Source of the DNA: Actinomycetota bacterium
GTDB lineage: Bacteria > Actinomycetota > Acidimicrobiia > Acidimicrobiales > JAJPHD01
NCBI GenBank assembly: GCA_021325455.1
Contig: JAJPHD010000012.1
Location: forward strand, 1 to 64,000
DNA length: 64,000 bases
Reading direction: 5' to 3'
Part shown: positions 57,426 through 64,000 of the stretch, in pieces
How positions within the stretch are numbered: position 1 is the stretch's first letter
Layout: each line of letters opens with the position of its first letter
Notes under the pieces: model-generated
Told to the model about the DNA's origin: nothing
The model's input: only the letters and a program-made list of their open reading frames with translations
Databases searched by the model: none
Translations under genes and position numbers: made by a program

Positions 57426-59714
57426 CTAGCAGCTTCTGCCCACCGTGTAGGCCTTCCCCGGGCCGGCGGTGTCGGCGGCTTCCAGGAGGCCGCCGGCGGG
57501 GGTGCCGACCGACTCGAAGGTGGCCGCCCCCGTCGACCGTAGGGATGCCCCTGCCGGCGGGTTGCCGAGCACCCTGGCCGGGGCGGTGACCGAGATGACC
57601 CCGTGCTTCAGGTCCAGGCTCCCGGTGGCCGATCCCTGGCTGTTGTAGAGGGTGCCGCCGGTGGCGGACTTAGTGACGGTCCCGTAGGAGAAGTCCACCG
57701 GAAGGGGGGGCGTGGTGGAGGTCTCCACCCCCGTTCCCGGGTACTCGGCTGACAGGAAGTGCGAGGTGTGGTCGTAGGTCCAGGTTACGTACCAGACGTC
57801 GCCGTCACCGGCCAGCTGGGGAGTGCCCCCGGGGCCGTTCGAGAGGCTCTCCACCCCCAGTCTGGCCGTGATGTACCGGCCCGAGGTGGTGAAGCCCCCG
57901 TCGCGGATGTCGAGGGAGTCCACGTTGCCCGTGGACCCGAGGGGATGGGAGTCGCCGTAGGGGTCGGTGAAGGTGGTGCAGGCAGGCGCCAGGGAGGGCG
58001 CCGGCCCCCCTGTCACCCGGGCCGGCGCCTTGCCGATCAGGGCGTTCATCCTGGCCACGTTGAAGCTGCCCATGCCGGTGGCCAGGTCGTAGCCGGGCGT
58101 GGCCGGGTAGGGGCCCGTGTCCCCGAGCACCACGTCGTGGAACCCCGGGCCGCCGTACTGCTGGTACAGGGCGGGCGAGGCGAAGCCCAGCCGGTTGCGG
58201 TGAGCCGACTCCAGACGGGCCCACACCCCGAGCGACAGGGGTGAGGCCAGGCTGGTGCCTCCCACCGTCTCAGGGGTGCCGCTCACATAGACGTTGGCCC
58301 CGCTGTCGGGGTCGGCGTCCATGGCGATGTCGGGCACGGTCCGCCCGCACCCGGGCGAGACAGCCACGCTGGCGCACACCGTCGAGGTGGGAGGGGCCAC
58401 ACCCCCTTGCCAATAGGGCTGGGACTCGAAGTAGCTGACGCCCCCGCCCCCCGCCACCCAGGCCGTCTCGTCCTTGTAGGTCCCGTTGGCGTTGGTGACG
58501 AGCGTGGTGCCCCCCACCCCGACCACGTAGGGCGACGCAGCCGGGTAGTTCACGTCGGGCTCACCGGCAGGGACGCCATTGGTGGGCGCCACGGCGCAGA
58601 ACCCCCCACTGTCCCCGGCCGAGGCGAAGACGGTCTGGCCCTGGGCGGCGGCTTCGGCGAAGGCCTCGTCATCGGCCAGCATGGAGCCGTCCAGGAAGGC
58701 CTCGTTCTCGCACTCGCCGAAGGAGGCGCTCCCCGCCCGGGCCACGTCCTGCCACGCGAAGGCGTTGAACTCCCTGGCTATGTCGGAGTCGGTGAGGGTG
58801 GTGGTGTCGTATATGTAGAGGCGCTTGACCGTGCCGGCCATGCCCGTCGAGTACTGGGTGTCGAGGTCCCATTCGTCGGCGGCCGAGGTGTCGGGGCTGG
58901 CCACCCCCACCCGCTTCACGGTCACGGGGACCCGGGGGAGCCGGTTGGCGGCCTCCTCGGTGCGCAGGTCCTTCACCACCTGGGTCAGGTTGCCCTCGGC
59001 GAAGATGGCGACGGCGGTCCGGTAGCCGGTGGGGGTGCGGGCCACGTCGTAGGCCTTCCAGAACCCCTGCGGGTTGTACGTGCAGGGGTAGCCGACGCCG
59101 GGCACGGTGCACGACGACGGGGGGTTGGTGGTGGGCTCCACCCGGGCGGCGTCGTTGAGGCCGAGGACCGCACCCACGGCCGGGGCCAGGCTCGAGGGCA
59201 CCGAGGCGGCCGAGGTGTTGGCATAGACCTTCCGCCCCCGCTGCACGTAGGCCCCGATGGAGGTGTGGAAGGCCGACTCCACCTGGGCGACCGTGCCCTC
59301 GGCGCTCACGAGCAGGCGGTTGGGGGAGACGCTCACCCCGCTGAACCCGTGGGAGCCGAGGTAGGCCGCCACGGCCCGGGCCTGGGCCGGGGTGGGGCTG
59401 TAGGACGCCTCGAACTGGGAAGGGGTGAGCCAGCGGCCGTAGGAGGCCGAGCCCGGGGTGCTCGTCTGGCGGATGAGCCCGTCCAGGCCCGAGCGGTCCC
59501 GGAGCCGGAGGACGACCGAGACCGTGAGCGGGGCGGTGGCCGGTGCCGGGCCGAGGGCGGTGGCGCTCTGCAGGTCCAGGCCTCTGGTGGCGGTGGCCAC
59601 CCACCCGGTGGTGGAAGCGTGGGCCGGCGGGGCCAAGCCGAGGAGCCCCAGCGGGACGGCCATAGCGGCTCCAGCGGCGAGGAGGCGCCGGCGGCGCCCC
59701 AGGATCCCTCCCAT
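57426..59714 (-). CDS. secreted S53 family serine-carboxyl peptidase (sedolisin/pro-kumamolisin)
   Basis: A 762-residue exported protease, a class active at acidic pH. The signal peptide spans residues 1-33 (RRRRLLAAGAAMAVPLGLL, cut near AHAS). The pro-domain covers about 40-185 (YGRWLTPSQFEASYSPTPAQ). In the catalytic domain, Glu and Asp are in ADEWDLDTQYS (near 283-287), the oxyanion Asp in SAGDSGGF (near 372) and the nucleophile Ser in VGGTSLASPLS (near 490). The Ca-binding segment is near 525-550. A further beta-rich C-terminal domain of about 190 residues follows. AGGAGG precedes the ATG. Confidence 0.9.
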   Translation of the reverse strand: MGGILGRRRRLLAAGAAMAVPLGLLGLAPPAHASTTGWVATATRGLDLQSATALGPAPATAPLTVSVVLRLRDRSGLDGLIRQTSTPGSASYGRWLTPSQFEASYSPTPAQARAVAAYLGSHGFSGVSVSPNRLLVSAEGTVAQVESAFHTSIGAYVQRGRKVYANTSAASVPSSLAPAVGAVLGLNDAARVEPTTNPPSSCTVPGVGYPCTYNPQGFWKAYDVARTPTGYRTAVAIFAEGNLTQVVKDLRTEEAANRLPRVPVTVKRVGVASPDTSAADEWDLDTQYSTGMAGTVKRLYIYDTTTLTDSDIAREFNAFAWQDVARAGSASFGECENEAFLDGSMLADDEAFAEAAAQGQTVFASAGDSGGFCAVAPTNGVPAGEPDVNYPAASPYVVGVGGTTLVTNANGTYKDETAWVAGGGGVSYFESQPYWQGGVAPPTSTVCASVAVSPGCGRTVPDIAMDADPDSGANVYVSGTPETVGGTSLASPLSLGVWARLESAHRNRLGFASPALYQQYGGPGFHDVVLGDTGPYPATPGYDLATGMGSFNVARMNALIGKAPARVTGGPAPSLAPACTTFTDPYGDSHPLGSTGNVDSLDIRDGGFTTSGRYITARLGVESLSNGPGGTPQLAGDGDVWYVTWTYDHTSHFLSAEYPGTGVETSTTPPLPVDFSYGTVTKSATGGTLYNSQGSATGSLDLKHGVISVTAPARVLGNPPAGASLRSTGAATFESVGTPAGGLLEAADTAGPGKAYTVGRSC

Positions 59715-59788
59715 GCGAACCTCCTAGGACTAGTTCAAACAGACTAGCACAACGGCCCAATCACCACCTCCGGGCCCGGGTTCCGGGG

Positions 59789-59794
59789 TACCCT
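59789..59794 (+). promoter_or_regulatory. -10 box TACCCT for a leaderless DUF2142-type gene
   Basis: TACCCT, six bases, then the ATG at 59801. An in-frame GTG directly precedes that ATG. Confidence 0.4.
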
Positions 59795-59800
59795 GGGGTG

Positions 59801-61246
59801 ATGGGGCGACGGCCGGGGCTGGTCGTCTGGGCCGCTCTCTTTGCCGCCATGGCTGCCTGGGCGCTGGCGAGCCCCCTGATGAGCGGTCCTGACGAGCCGG
59901 CCCATCTGGTTCGCGCCGCCTCCCTGGTGCGGGGCCAGCTCATGGGGCAGCGGGTGGGCGGCCCTTCCAGCCCCACCACCCGTGTCCGGGTGCCGGCGTG
60001 GCTGGCCGGGGCCGATCGGGTCCCCCTCTGCTACCGCGGGAAGCCTGCCGTTCCCGCCCGTTGTGCTCCCCCGGTGAGCACGGCCGGTGGCAGTGCCCGG
60101 GCCGTCACCTACACCGGGCGTTACCCGCCCCTCTACTACGCCCTGGTCGGTTGGCCCACCCTGGTCCTGCGGGGGGCACCGGCGGTGTACGCGATGCGCC
60201 TGGCTGCCTGCGCGGCGGTGGCCGTGCTCCTGGCCGGGGCGCTGTGGTGCGCCGGCCGTTCCCGGCGGCGCCCTGGCCTGCTGGTGGCCCTGGCCCTCGC
60301 CATCACCCCCCAGGTCCTCTTCCTCGGCTCGGTGGTGAACCCGAGCGGTCTGGAGCTGGCGGCGGCGCTGTGCGCCTGGACGGCGGGCCTGGTTGCCGGT
60401 GAAGCCGGAGACGAGGCTCCCACCTGGTGGATGCTGGCCTCGACGGCGGTGCTGGCCAACGTCCGGGGGCTCTCGCCCTTCTGGGTGGCGCTCATGGGTG
60501 CCACTCTGGTCGCCTGGTGGGGGCGGGAGGGGCTGGCCCGGGTCCTCCGCACCCGGGCCATCCGGGTGGGCCTCCTGCCCCTGGCCGCGGCCGGTGCCGT
60601 CGGGGTGGCTTGGGTGCTCGGGGCCGGCGCCCTGCACACCCGGCCCAGCTCGCTGGTCGCCGGGCACCCCGGGCCCCTGGTCGTGCTGGGCATCGAGGCC
60701 GCCAACGTGGCCGTGCTGGCTCCCCAGTTCGTGGCGGCCTTCGGCTGGACCGACACCTACCTGCCGGTTCCGGTCTACGTGCTGTGGCTGGGGGCGCTGC
60801 TGGCGCTGGTGGCAGGTGCCGCCCGCCGGGCCGGCCGACGGCACCGTGTGGTGATCGTGGCCCTGGCCCTGGCCTGCTTCCTGGTGCCCACGCTCCTCAC
60901 CTTCGCCGAGGCGGGCCACCTGGGGGTCTTCGGCCAGGCCCGGGACTGGATGCCCCTGTGGGTGGGCCTACCGCTGGTGGCGGGGGCCGCCCTCCCTACG
61001 GGCGAGGGCCGGCGGGCCCGCTGGCTCGTCGCCGGCACTGCCGCGGGGGCCGTGGCCGTCCAGGGGCTGTCCTGGTGGTGGGCCCTGGAGCGGTACCGCT
61101 ACCAGCCACCCGTGCCGGTGGCGGCACTGGGGGTGGTGCTGGTGGGGTCGCTGGTGGTAGCCGCCGTGGTGGCGGGATGGGGGAGGGGCGAGGAGGGGGA
61201 CGTCATTTCGATTCCCTACCTCGTAGGCGGCGGTAGCGACGGATGA
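59801..61246 (+). CDS. DUF2142-type polytopic membrane protein
   Basis: A 481-residue protein with about ten to twelve hydrophobic segments. It starts [36 protein letters not shown] (key part [11 protein letters not shown] near residues 29-39), the DE-x-x-H pattern on the first outside loop that typifies DUF2142 and GT-C-like membrane proteins. [16 protein letters not shown] (near 105) is a further DUF2142 landmark. It may transfer sugars from lipid carriers, but no activity is shown. Its 3' end overlaps the convergent pgi gene by 44 bases. Confidence 0.72.
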   Translation: MGRRPGLVVWAALFAAMAAWALASPLMSGPDEPAHLVRAASLVRGQLMGQRVGGPSSPTTRVRVPAWLAGADRVPLCYRGKPAVPARCAPPVSTAGGSARAVTYTGRYPPLYYALVGWPTLVLRGAPAVYAMRLAACAAVAVLLAGALWCAGRSRRRPGLLVALALAITPQVLFLGSVVNPSGLELAAALCAWTAGLVAGEAGDEAPTWWMLASTAVLANVRGLSPFWVALMGATLVAWWGREGLARVLRTRAIRVGLLPLAAAGAVGVAWVLGAGALHTRPSSLVAGHPGPLVVLGIEAANVAVLAPQFVAAFGWTDTYLPVPVYVLWLGALLALVAGAARRAGRRHRVVIVALALACFLVPTLLTFAEAGHLGVFGQARDWMPLWVGLPLVAGAALPTGEGRRARWLVAGTAAGAVAVQGLSWWWALERYRYQPPVPVAALGVVLVGSLVVAAVVAGWGRGEEGDVISIPYLVGGGSDG

Positions 61247-62843
61247 GGGAGTCCGTGGAGGAGTCGTGGTGGAGGTCGGGGGGCCCGGCATCCTCGAGCT
61301 CGGGGAGGATGGCGTCGGCCAGGATCTTGCCCAGCTCCACCCCCCACTGGTCGAAGGAGTCGATGCGCCAGAGGGCGCCCTCGGTGAACACCTTGTGCTC
61401 GTAGAGGGCCACCAGCTTGCCCAGGTTCTCGGGGCTGAGCCGGGGGAGGAGGATGGTGCTGGTGGGGCGGTTGCCGGGGCAGACCCGGTGGGGGACCTGG
61501 TCGGGGGGCGACCCGGCGGCGGCCAGCTCCTCCTCGGTGCGCCCGAAGGCCAGGGCCTGGCCCTGGGCGAAGAGGTTGGCCATGAGGAGGTCGTGGTGGT
61601 GCTGAAGGGCGTTGAGGGGCTCGGCGAAGCCGATCAGGTCGGCCGGGATGAGCTTGGTCCCCTGGTGGAGCAGCTGGTAGAAGGCGTGCTGGCCGTTGGT
61701 GCCGGGCTGACCCCAGATGACCGGCCCGGTTTGGTGGTCGACGGGGCGGCCCTCGAGGTCCACCCGCTTGCCGTTGCTCTCCATCTCGAGCTGCTGGAGG
61801 TAGGCGGGGAAACGGGCCAGGTAGGCGCTGTAGGGCAGGACGGCCAGGCTCTGGGCGCCGAGGAAGTTGTTGTACCAGACGGCCAGCAAGCCCATGAGGA
61901 CAGGGAGGTTGGCCTCGAAGGGGGCGGTGCGGAAGTGCTCGTCCATCTGGTGGAAGCCGTCCAGCATCTCCCCGAAGGCCTGGGGGCCTATGGCGATCAT
62001 GAGGGAGAGGCCGATGGCCGAGTCGTAGGAGTAGCGTCCGCCCACCCAGTCCCAGAGGGGGAGCATGTTGGTCGTGTCGATGCCGAACCGGCTCACCCCC
62101 TCGGCGTTGGTCGACACGGCCACGAAGTGACGGGCCACCGCCTCTTCTCCTGCCCCCAGGCCGGCGAGGAGCCACCCCCTCGCCGTCTGGGCGTTGGTGA
62201 GGGTCTCCTCCGTGTGCCAGCTCTTGGAGCACACGATGAACAGGGTCTCGGCAGGGTCCAGGCCCCGGGTCGCCTCCACGAAGTCGGCCCCGTCGACGTT
62301 GGAGACGAAGGCCAGGCGGAGGCGGGGGTCGGCATAGTGGCGGAGGGCCTCGTAGGCCATGGCGGGTCCCAGGTCAGAGCCGCCTATCCCGATGTTGATC
62401 ACGTTGCGGATGGGGCGGCCGGTGTGCCCTCTCCAGGTCTGGTCGCGCACCTGGGTGGCGATGCTGCCCATACGGTCCAGGGTGCGGTGCACCTCGGGGA
62501 CCACGTCCTTGCCCCCGGCGTAGATAGAGGTGCCCCTCGGGGCCCGCAAGGCCACGTGCAGGACCGAGCGGTGCTCGGAGACGTTGATAGGCCGGCCCTC
62601 GAACATGTCGGCGACGTGGCTCCCGAGCCCCGTTTGCTCGGCCAGGGCCACGAGGAGGGACAGGGTTCTCTGCGTGACCAGGTGCTTGGAGTAGTCCAGG
62701 TACACCCCGCATGCCTCGGCGGCGAAGCGCCGGCCCCGCTCCGGATCGCTGGCGAACAGGTCGCGGAGATGGGCCCGGCGCATCTCGCCGGCATGGGCCT
62801 CCAGCTCCTTCCAGGCGGGGAGGGCGGTGGGGGCCTCAGCCAT
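61203..62843 (-). CDS. pgi: glucose-6-phosphate isomerase
   Basis: Pgi interconverts glucose 6-phosphate and fructose 6-phosphate. The 546-residue long-form enzyme has [19 protein letters not shown] (near residue 149), [15 protein letters not shown] in place of the usual SKTFTT-type phosphate loop (near 205), [14 protein letters not shown] (near 267), [18 protein letters not shown] (near 375, catalytic Glu in most enzymes is in this region) and the C-terminal [10 protein letters not shown] (near 504) with the catalytic Lys. The ATG at 62843 follows GGGGTGG and overlaps the gndA stop by eight bases. Confidence 0.93.
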   Translation of the reverse strand: MAEAPTALPAWKELEAHAGEMRRAHLRDLFASDPERGRRFAAEACGVYLDYSKHLVTQRTLSLLVALAEQTGLGSHVADMFEGRPINVSEHRSVLHVALRAPRGTSIYAGGKDVVPEVHRTLDRMGSIATQVRDQTWRGHTGRPIRNVINIGIGGSDLGPAMAYEALRHYADPRLRLAFVSNVDGADFVEATRGLDPAETLFIVCSKSWHTEETLTNAQTARGWLLAGLGAGEEAVARHFVAVSTNAEGVSRFGIDTTNMLPLWDWVGGRYSYDSAIGLSLMIAIGPQAFGEMLDGFHQMDEHFRTAPFEANLPVLMGLLAVWYNNFLGAQSLAVLPYSAYLARFPAYLQQLEMESNGKRVDLEGRPVDHQTGPVIWGQPGTNGQHAFYQLLHQGTKLIPADLIGFAEPLNALQHHHDLLMANLFAQGQALAFGRTEEELAAAGSPPDQVPHRVCPGNRPTSTILLPRLSPENLGKLVALYEHKVFTEGALWRIDSFDQWGVELGKILADAILPELEDAGPPDLHHDSSTDSLIRRYRRLRGRESK

Positions 62844-63990
62844 GCCCGCCACCCCCCTGTGCGGAGCGGACCGGGCCCTCGTCCGGGGGTGGCCCCGAGG
62901 TGGCCTCGGGACCCTGGGAGGCGGAGCTGGTCGTCGTGCGGACGGGCCCTTCGCCGGCGGGCTTCTCCTGGTGCCCCCCGAACTGCTGGCGCATGGCCGA
63001 GAGGGCCTGGTTGGCGAAGTGGTCCAGGTCCCTCGAGGCGAAGCGGGAGTAGAGGGCGGCGGTGAGGACGGGGGCGGGCACGCCCTCCTCGATGGCGGCG
63101 ATGGATGTCCATCGCCCCTCGCCGGAGTCGGAGACCCGGCCGGCGAAGCCGGACAGGTCGGGGTCGGAGGCGAGGGAGGCGGCGGTCAGGTCGAGCAGCC
63201 AGGAAGCGATGACGCTGCCTCGCCGCCACACCTCGGCCACGGCGGCCGTGTCGATCCGGTAGCGGTAGAACTCGGGGTGCTCGAGGGGGGCGGTCTCGGC
63301 GTCGCCCTCCCCGGGGTGCAGGCCGGCGTCGGCATGGTTCAAGATGTTGAGCCCCTCGGCCAGGGCCGCCATCATCCCGTACTCGATCCCGTTGTGGACC
63401 ATCTTGACGAAGTGGCCCGCCCCCGACGGGCCGCAGTGCAGGTAGCCCATCTCGGCCCGGTCGGGCTGCCCGGTGCGCCCGGGGGAGCGGGGAGCGGCAT
63501 CCACTCCGGGGGCCAGGCGGGCGAAGATGGGGTCCAGGTAGGCCACGGCCTCCTCGTCTCCCCCGATCATGAGGCAGTAACCCCGCTCCTTGCCCCACAC
63601 CCCGCCGCTGGTCCCGCAGTCCACAAAGCGGATCCCTCGCTGCCCCAGGGCCTCGGCGTGGCGGATGTCGTCCCGGTAATAGGAGTTGCCACCGTCTATG
63701 ACGATGTCACCGGGCTCCATCCGCCCGGCCAGGTCGGTGATGACCCGGTTGGTCGTCTCGCCGGCGGGCACCATCACCCAGACCGCCCGGGGAGGGACCA
63801 GCTTGGCCACGAGGTCATCCAGCGTGGCCGCTCCGATGGCTCCCTCTGAGGCCAGGGTCCCGACCACTTCGGGGTCGCGGTCGTAGACCACGCACTCGTG
63901 CCCGCCGGCCAAGAGGCGGCGGACGATGTTGGCCCCCATGCGGCCGAGTCCCACCATTCCCAGCTGGCTCGCCGTGGTGCTCTGGCTCAT
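62836..63990 (-). CDS. gndA: 6-phosphogluconate dehydrogenase (decarboxylating), short GndA type
   Basis: The enzyme oxidises and decarboxylates 6-phosphogluconate to ribulose 5-phosphate. The 384-residue protein has the dinucleotide motif [17 protein letters not shown] near the N-terminus, [14 protein letters not shown] (near residue 95), CGTSGGVWG (near 124) and the catalytic [14 protein letters not shown] (near 192). The first 340 residues match the short YqeC/GndA form, and about 40 Pro/Ser/Glu-rich residues are added at the C-terminus. GGAGGAAGCC precedes the ATG, which lies ten bases from the window edge. Coupled to pgi. Confidence 0.9.
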   Translation of the reverse strand: MSQSTTASQLGMVGLGRMGANIVRRLLAGGHECVVYDRDPEVVGTLASEGAIGAATLDDLVAKLVPPRAVWVMVPAGETTNRVITDLAGRMEPGDIVIDGGNSYYRDDIRHAEALGQRGIRFVDCGTSGGVWGKERGYCLMIGGDEEAVAYLDPIFARLAPGVDAAPRSPGRTGQPDRAEMGYLHCGPSGAGHFVKMVHNGIEYGMMAALAEGLNILNHADAGLHPGEGDAETAPLEHPEFYRYRIDTAAVAEVWRRGSVIASWLLDLTAASLASDPDLSGFAGRVSDSGEGRWTSIAAIEEGVPAPVLTAALYSRFASRDLDHFANQALSAMRQQFGGHQEKPAGEGPVRTTTSSASQGPEATSGPPPDEGPVRSAQGGGGHG

Positions 63991-64000
63991 GGCTTCCTCC

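Noticed and set aside
1..64000. tRNA, rRNA, insertion sequence, integrase or phage genes
   Set aside because: Reading both strands I saw no transposase or integrase product and no rRNA. I could not run a tRNA search, so a tRNA in a short gap cannot be fully excluded.

Overview
The window is gene-dense DNA of very high G+C, with many GTG starts, four-base ATGA-type gene overlaps, and several starts lying 6-8 bases after a TANNNT -10 box (leaderless style). The gene content fits an aerobic actinobacterium: DinB/MDMPI-type isomerase, rarA-DUF948-DUF6167 order, caa3-type CtaG, and an S53 peptidase. A hopanoid gene (hpnJ), the homogentisate route and the aa3-type oxidase cluster could suit a deep-branching class such as Acidimicrobiia. 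That placement is a guess from gene content only.

Layout. 1-10.8 kb: end of a solute-binding protein, an acyl-CoA synthetase, an MFS exporter, pseudouridine catabolism (psuG, PfkB kinase), a DUF2127 membrane protein, a secreted CocE/S15-type hydrolase and an ABC exporter. 10.8-14.5 kb, minus strand: NIPA/DMT-like transporter, radical SAM hpnJ and an MGDG-synthase/MurG-like glycosyltransferase translationally coupled to hpnJ. 14.5-15.9 kb, minus strand: a YVTN-type beta-propeller fused to a TlpA thioredoxin domain whose first catalytic cysteine codon is an in-frame TGA. The reading frame continues through the rest of the thioredoxin fold, so this is best read as a selenoprotein (W-U-G-P-C). 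16-27 kb: aromatic catabolism (variant MBL protein, FAD monooxygenase, hmgA, fumarylacetoacetase, MFS permease, two-subunit CoA-transferase, benzoate-CoA-ligase-like enzyme, DinB protein, second FAD monooxygenase). 27-35 kb: mtnA, a long PCMT-type methyltransferase, an AceE-like E1, then hisS-aspS. 35-38 kb: repeat-rich non-coding DNA around rarA, then DUF948 and DUF6167 genes. 38-41.7 kb: IPT/TIG protein, TrkA-C membrane protein, two-component system. 41.8-53.8 kb: respiratory block (small membrane protein, ctaB, TlpA, COG4315 lipoprotein, cupredoxin, cox2-cox1-cox3-ctaG, then ccdA and a SCO1-TlpA fusion on the other strand). 53.8-64 kb: ATP-grasp enzyme, nfuA, yceI/marR pair with a clear palindromic operator, S53 peptidase, DUF2142 membrane protein, pgi and gndA.

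How the parts work together. The oxidase genes come with their own assembly set: haem O synthase (CtaB), copper insertion (SCO1 domain, CtaG) and thiol-reductant delivery (CcdA plus TlpA domains). The homogentisate genes can convert homogentisate to fumarate and acetoacetate if an isomerase is supplied from elsewhere or by the DinB/MDMPI protein. pgi and gndA connect glycolysis with the pentose phosphate route.

The item I rate most worth following is the propeller-TlpA selenoprotein at 14542-15918, with a candidate bacterial SECIS hairpin directly after the TGA. No selA, selB, selC or selD gene lies in this window, so the claim depends on finding that machinery elsewhere in the genome.
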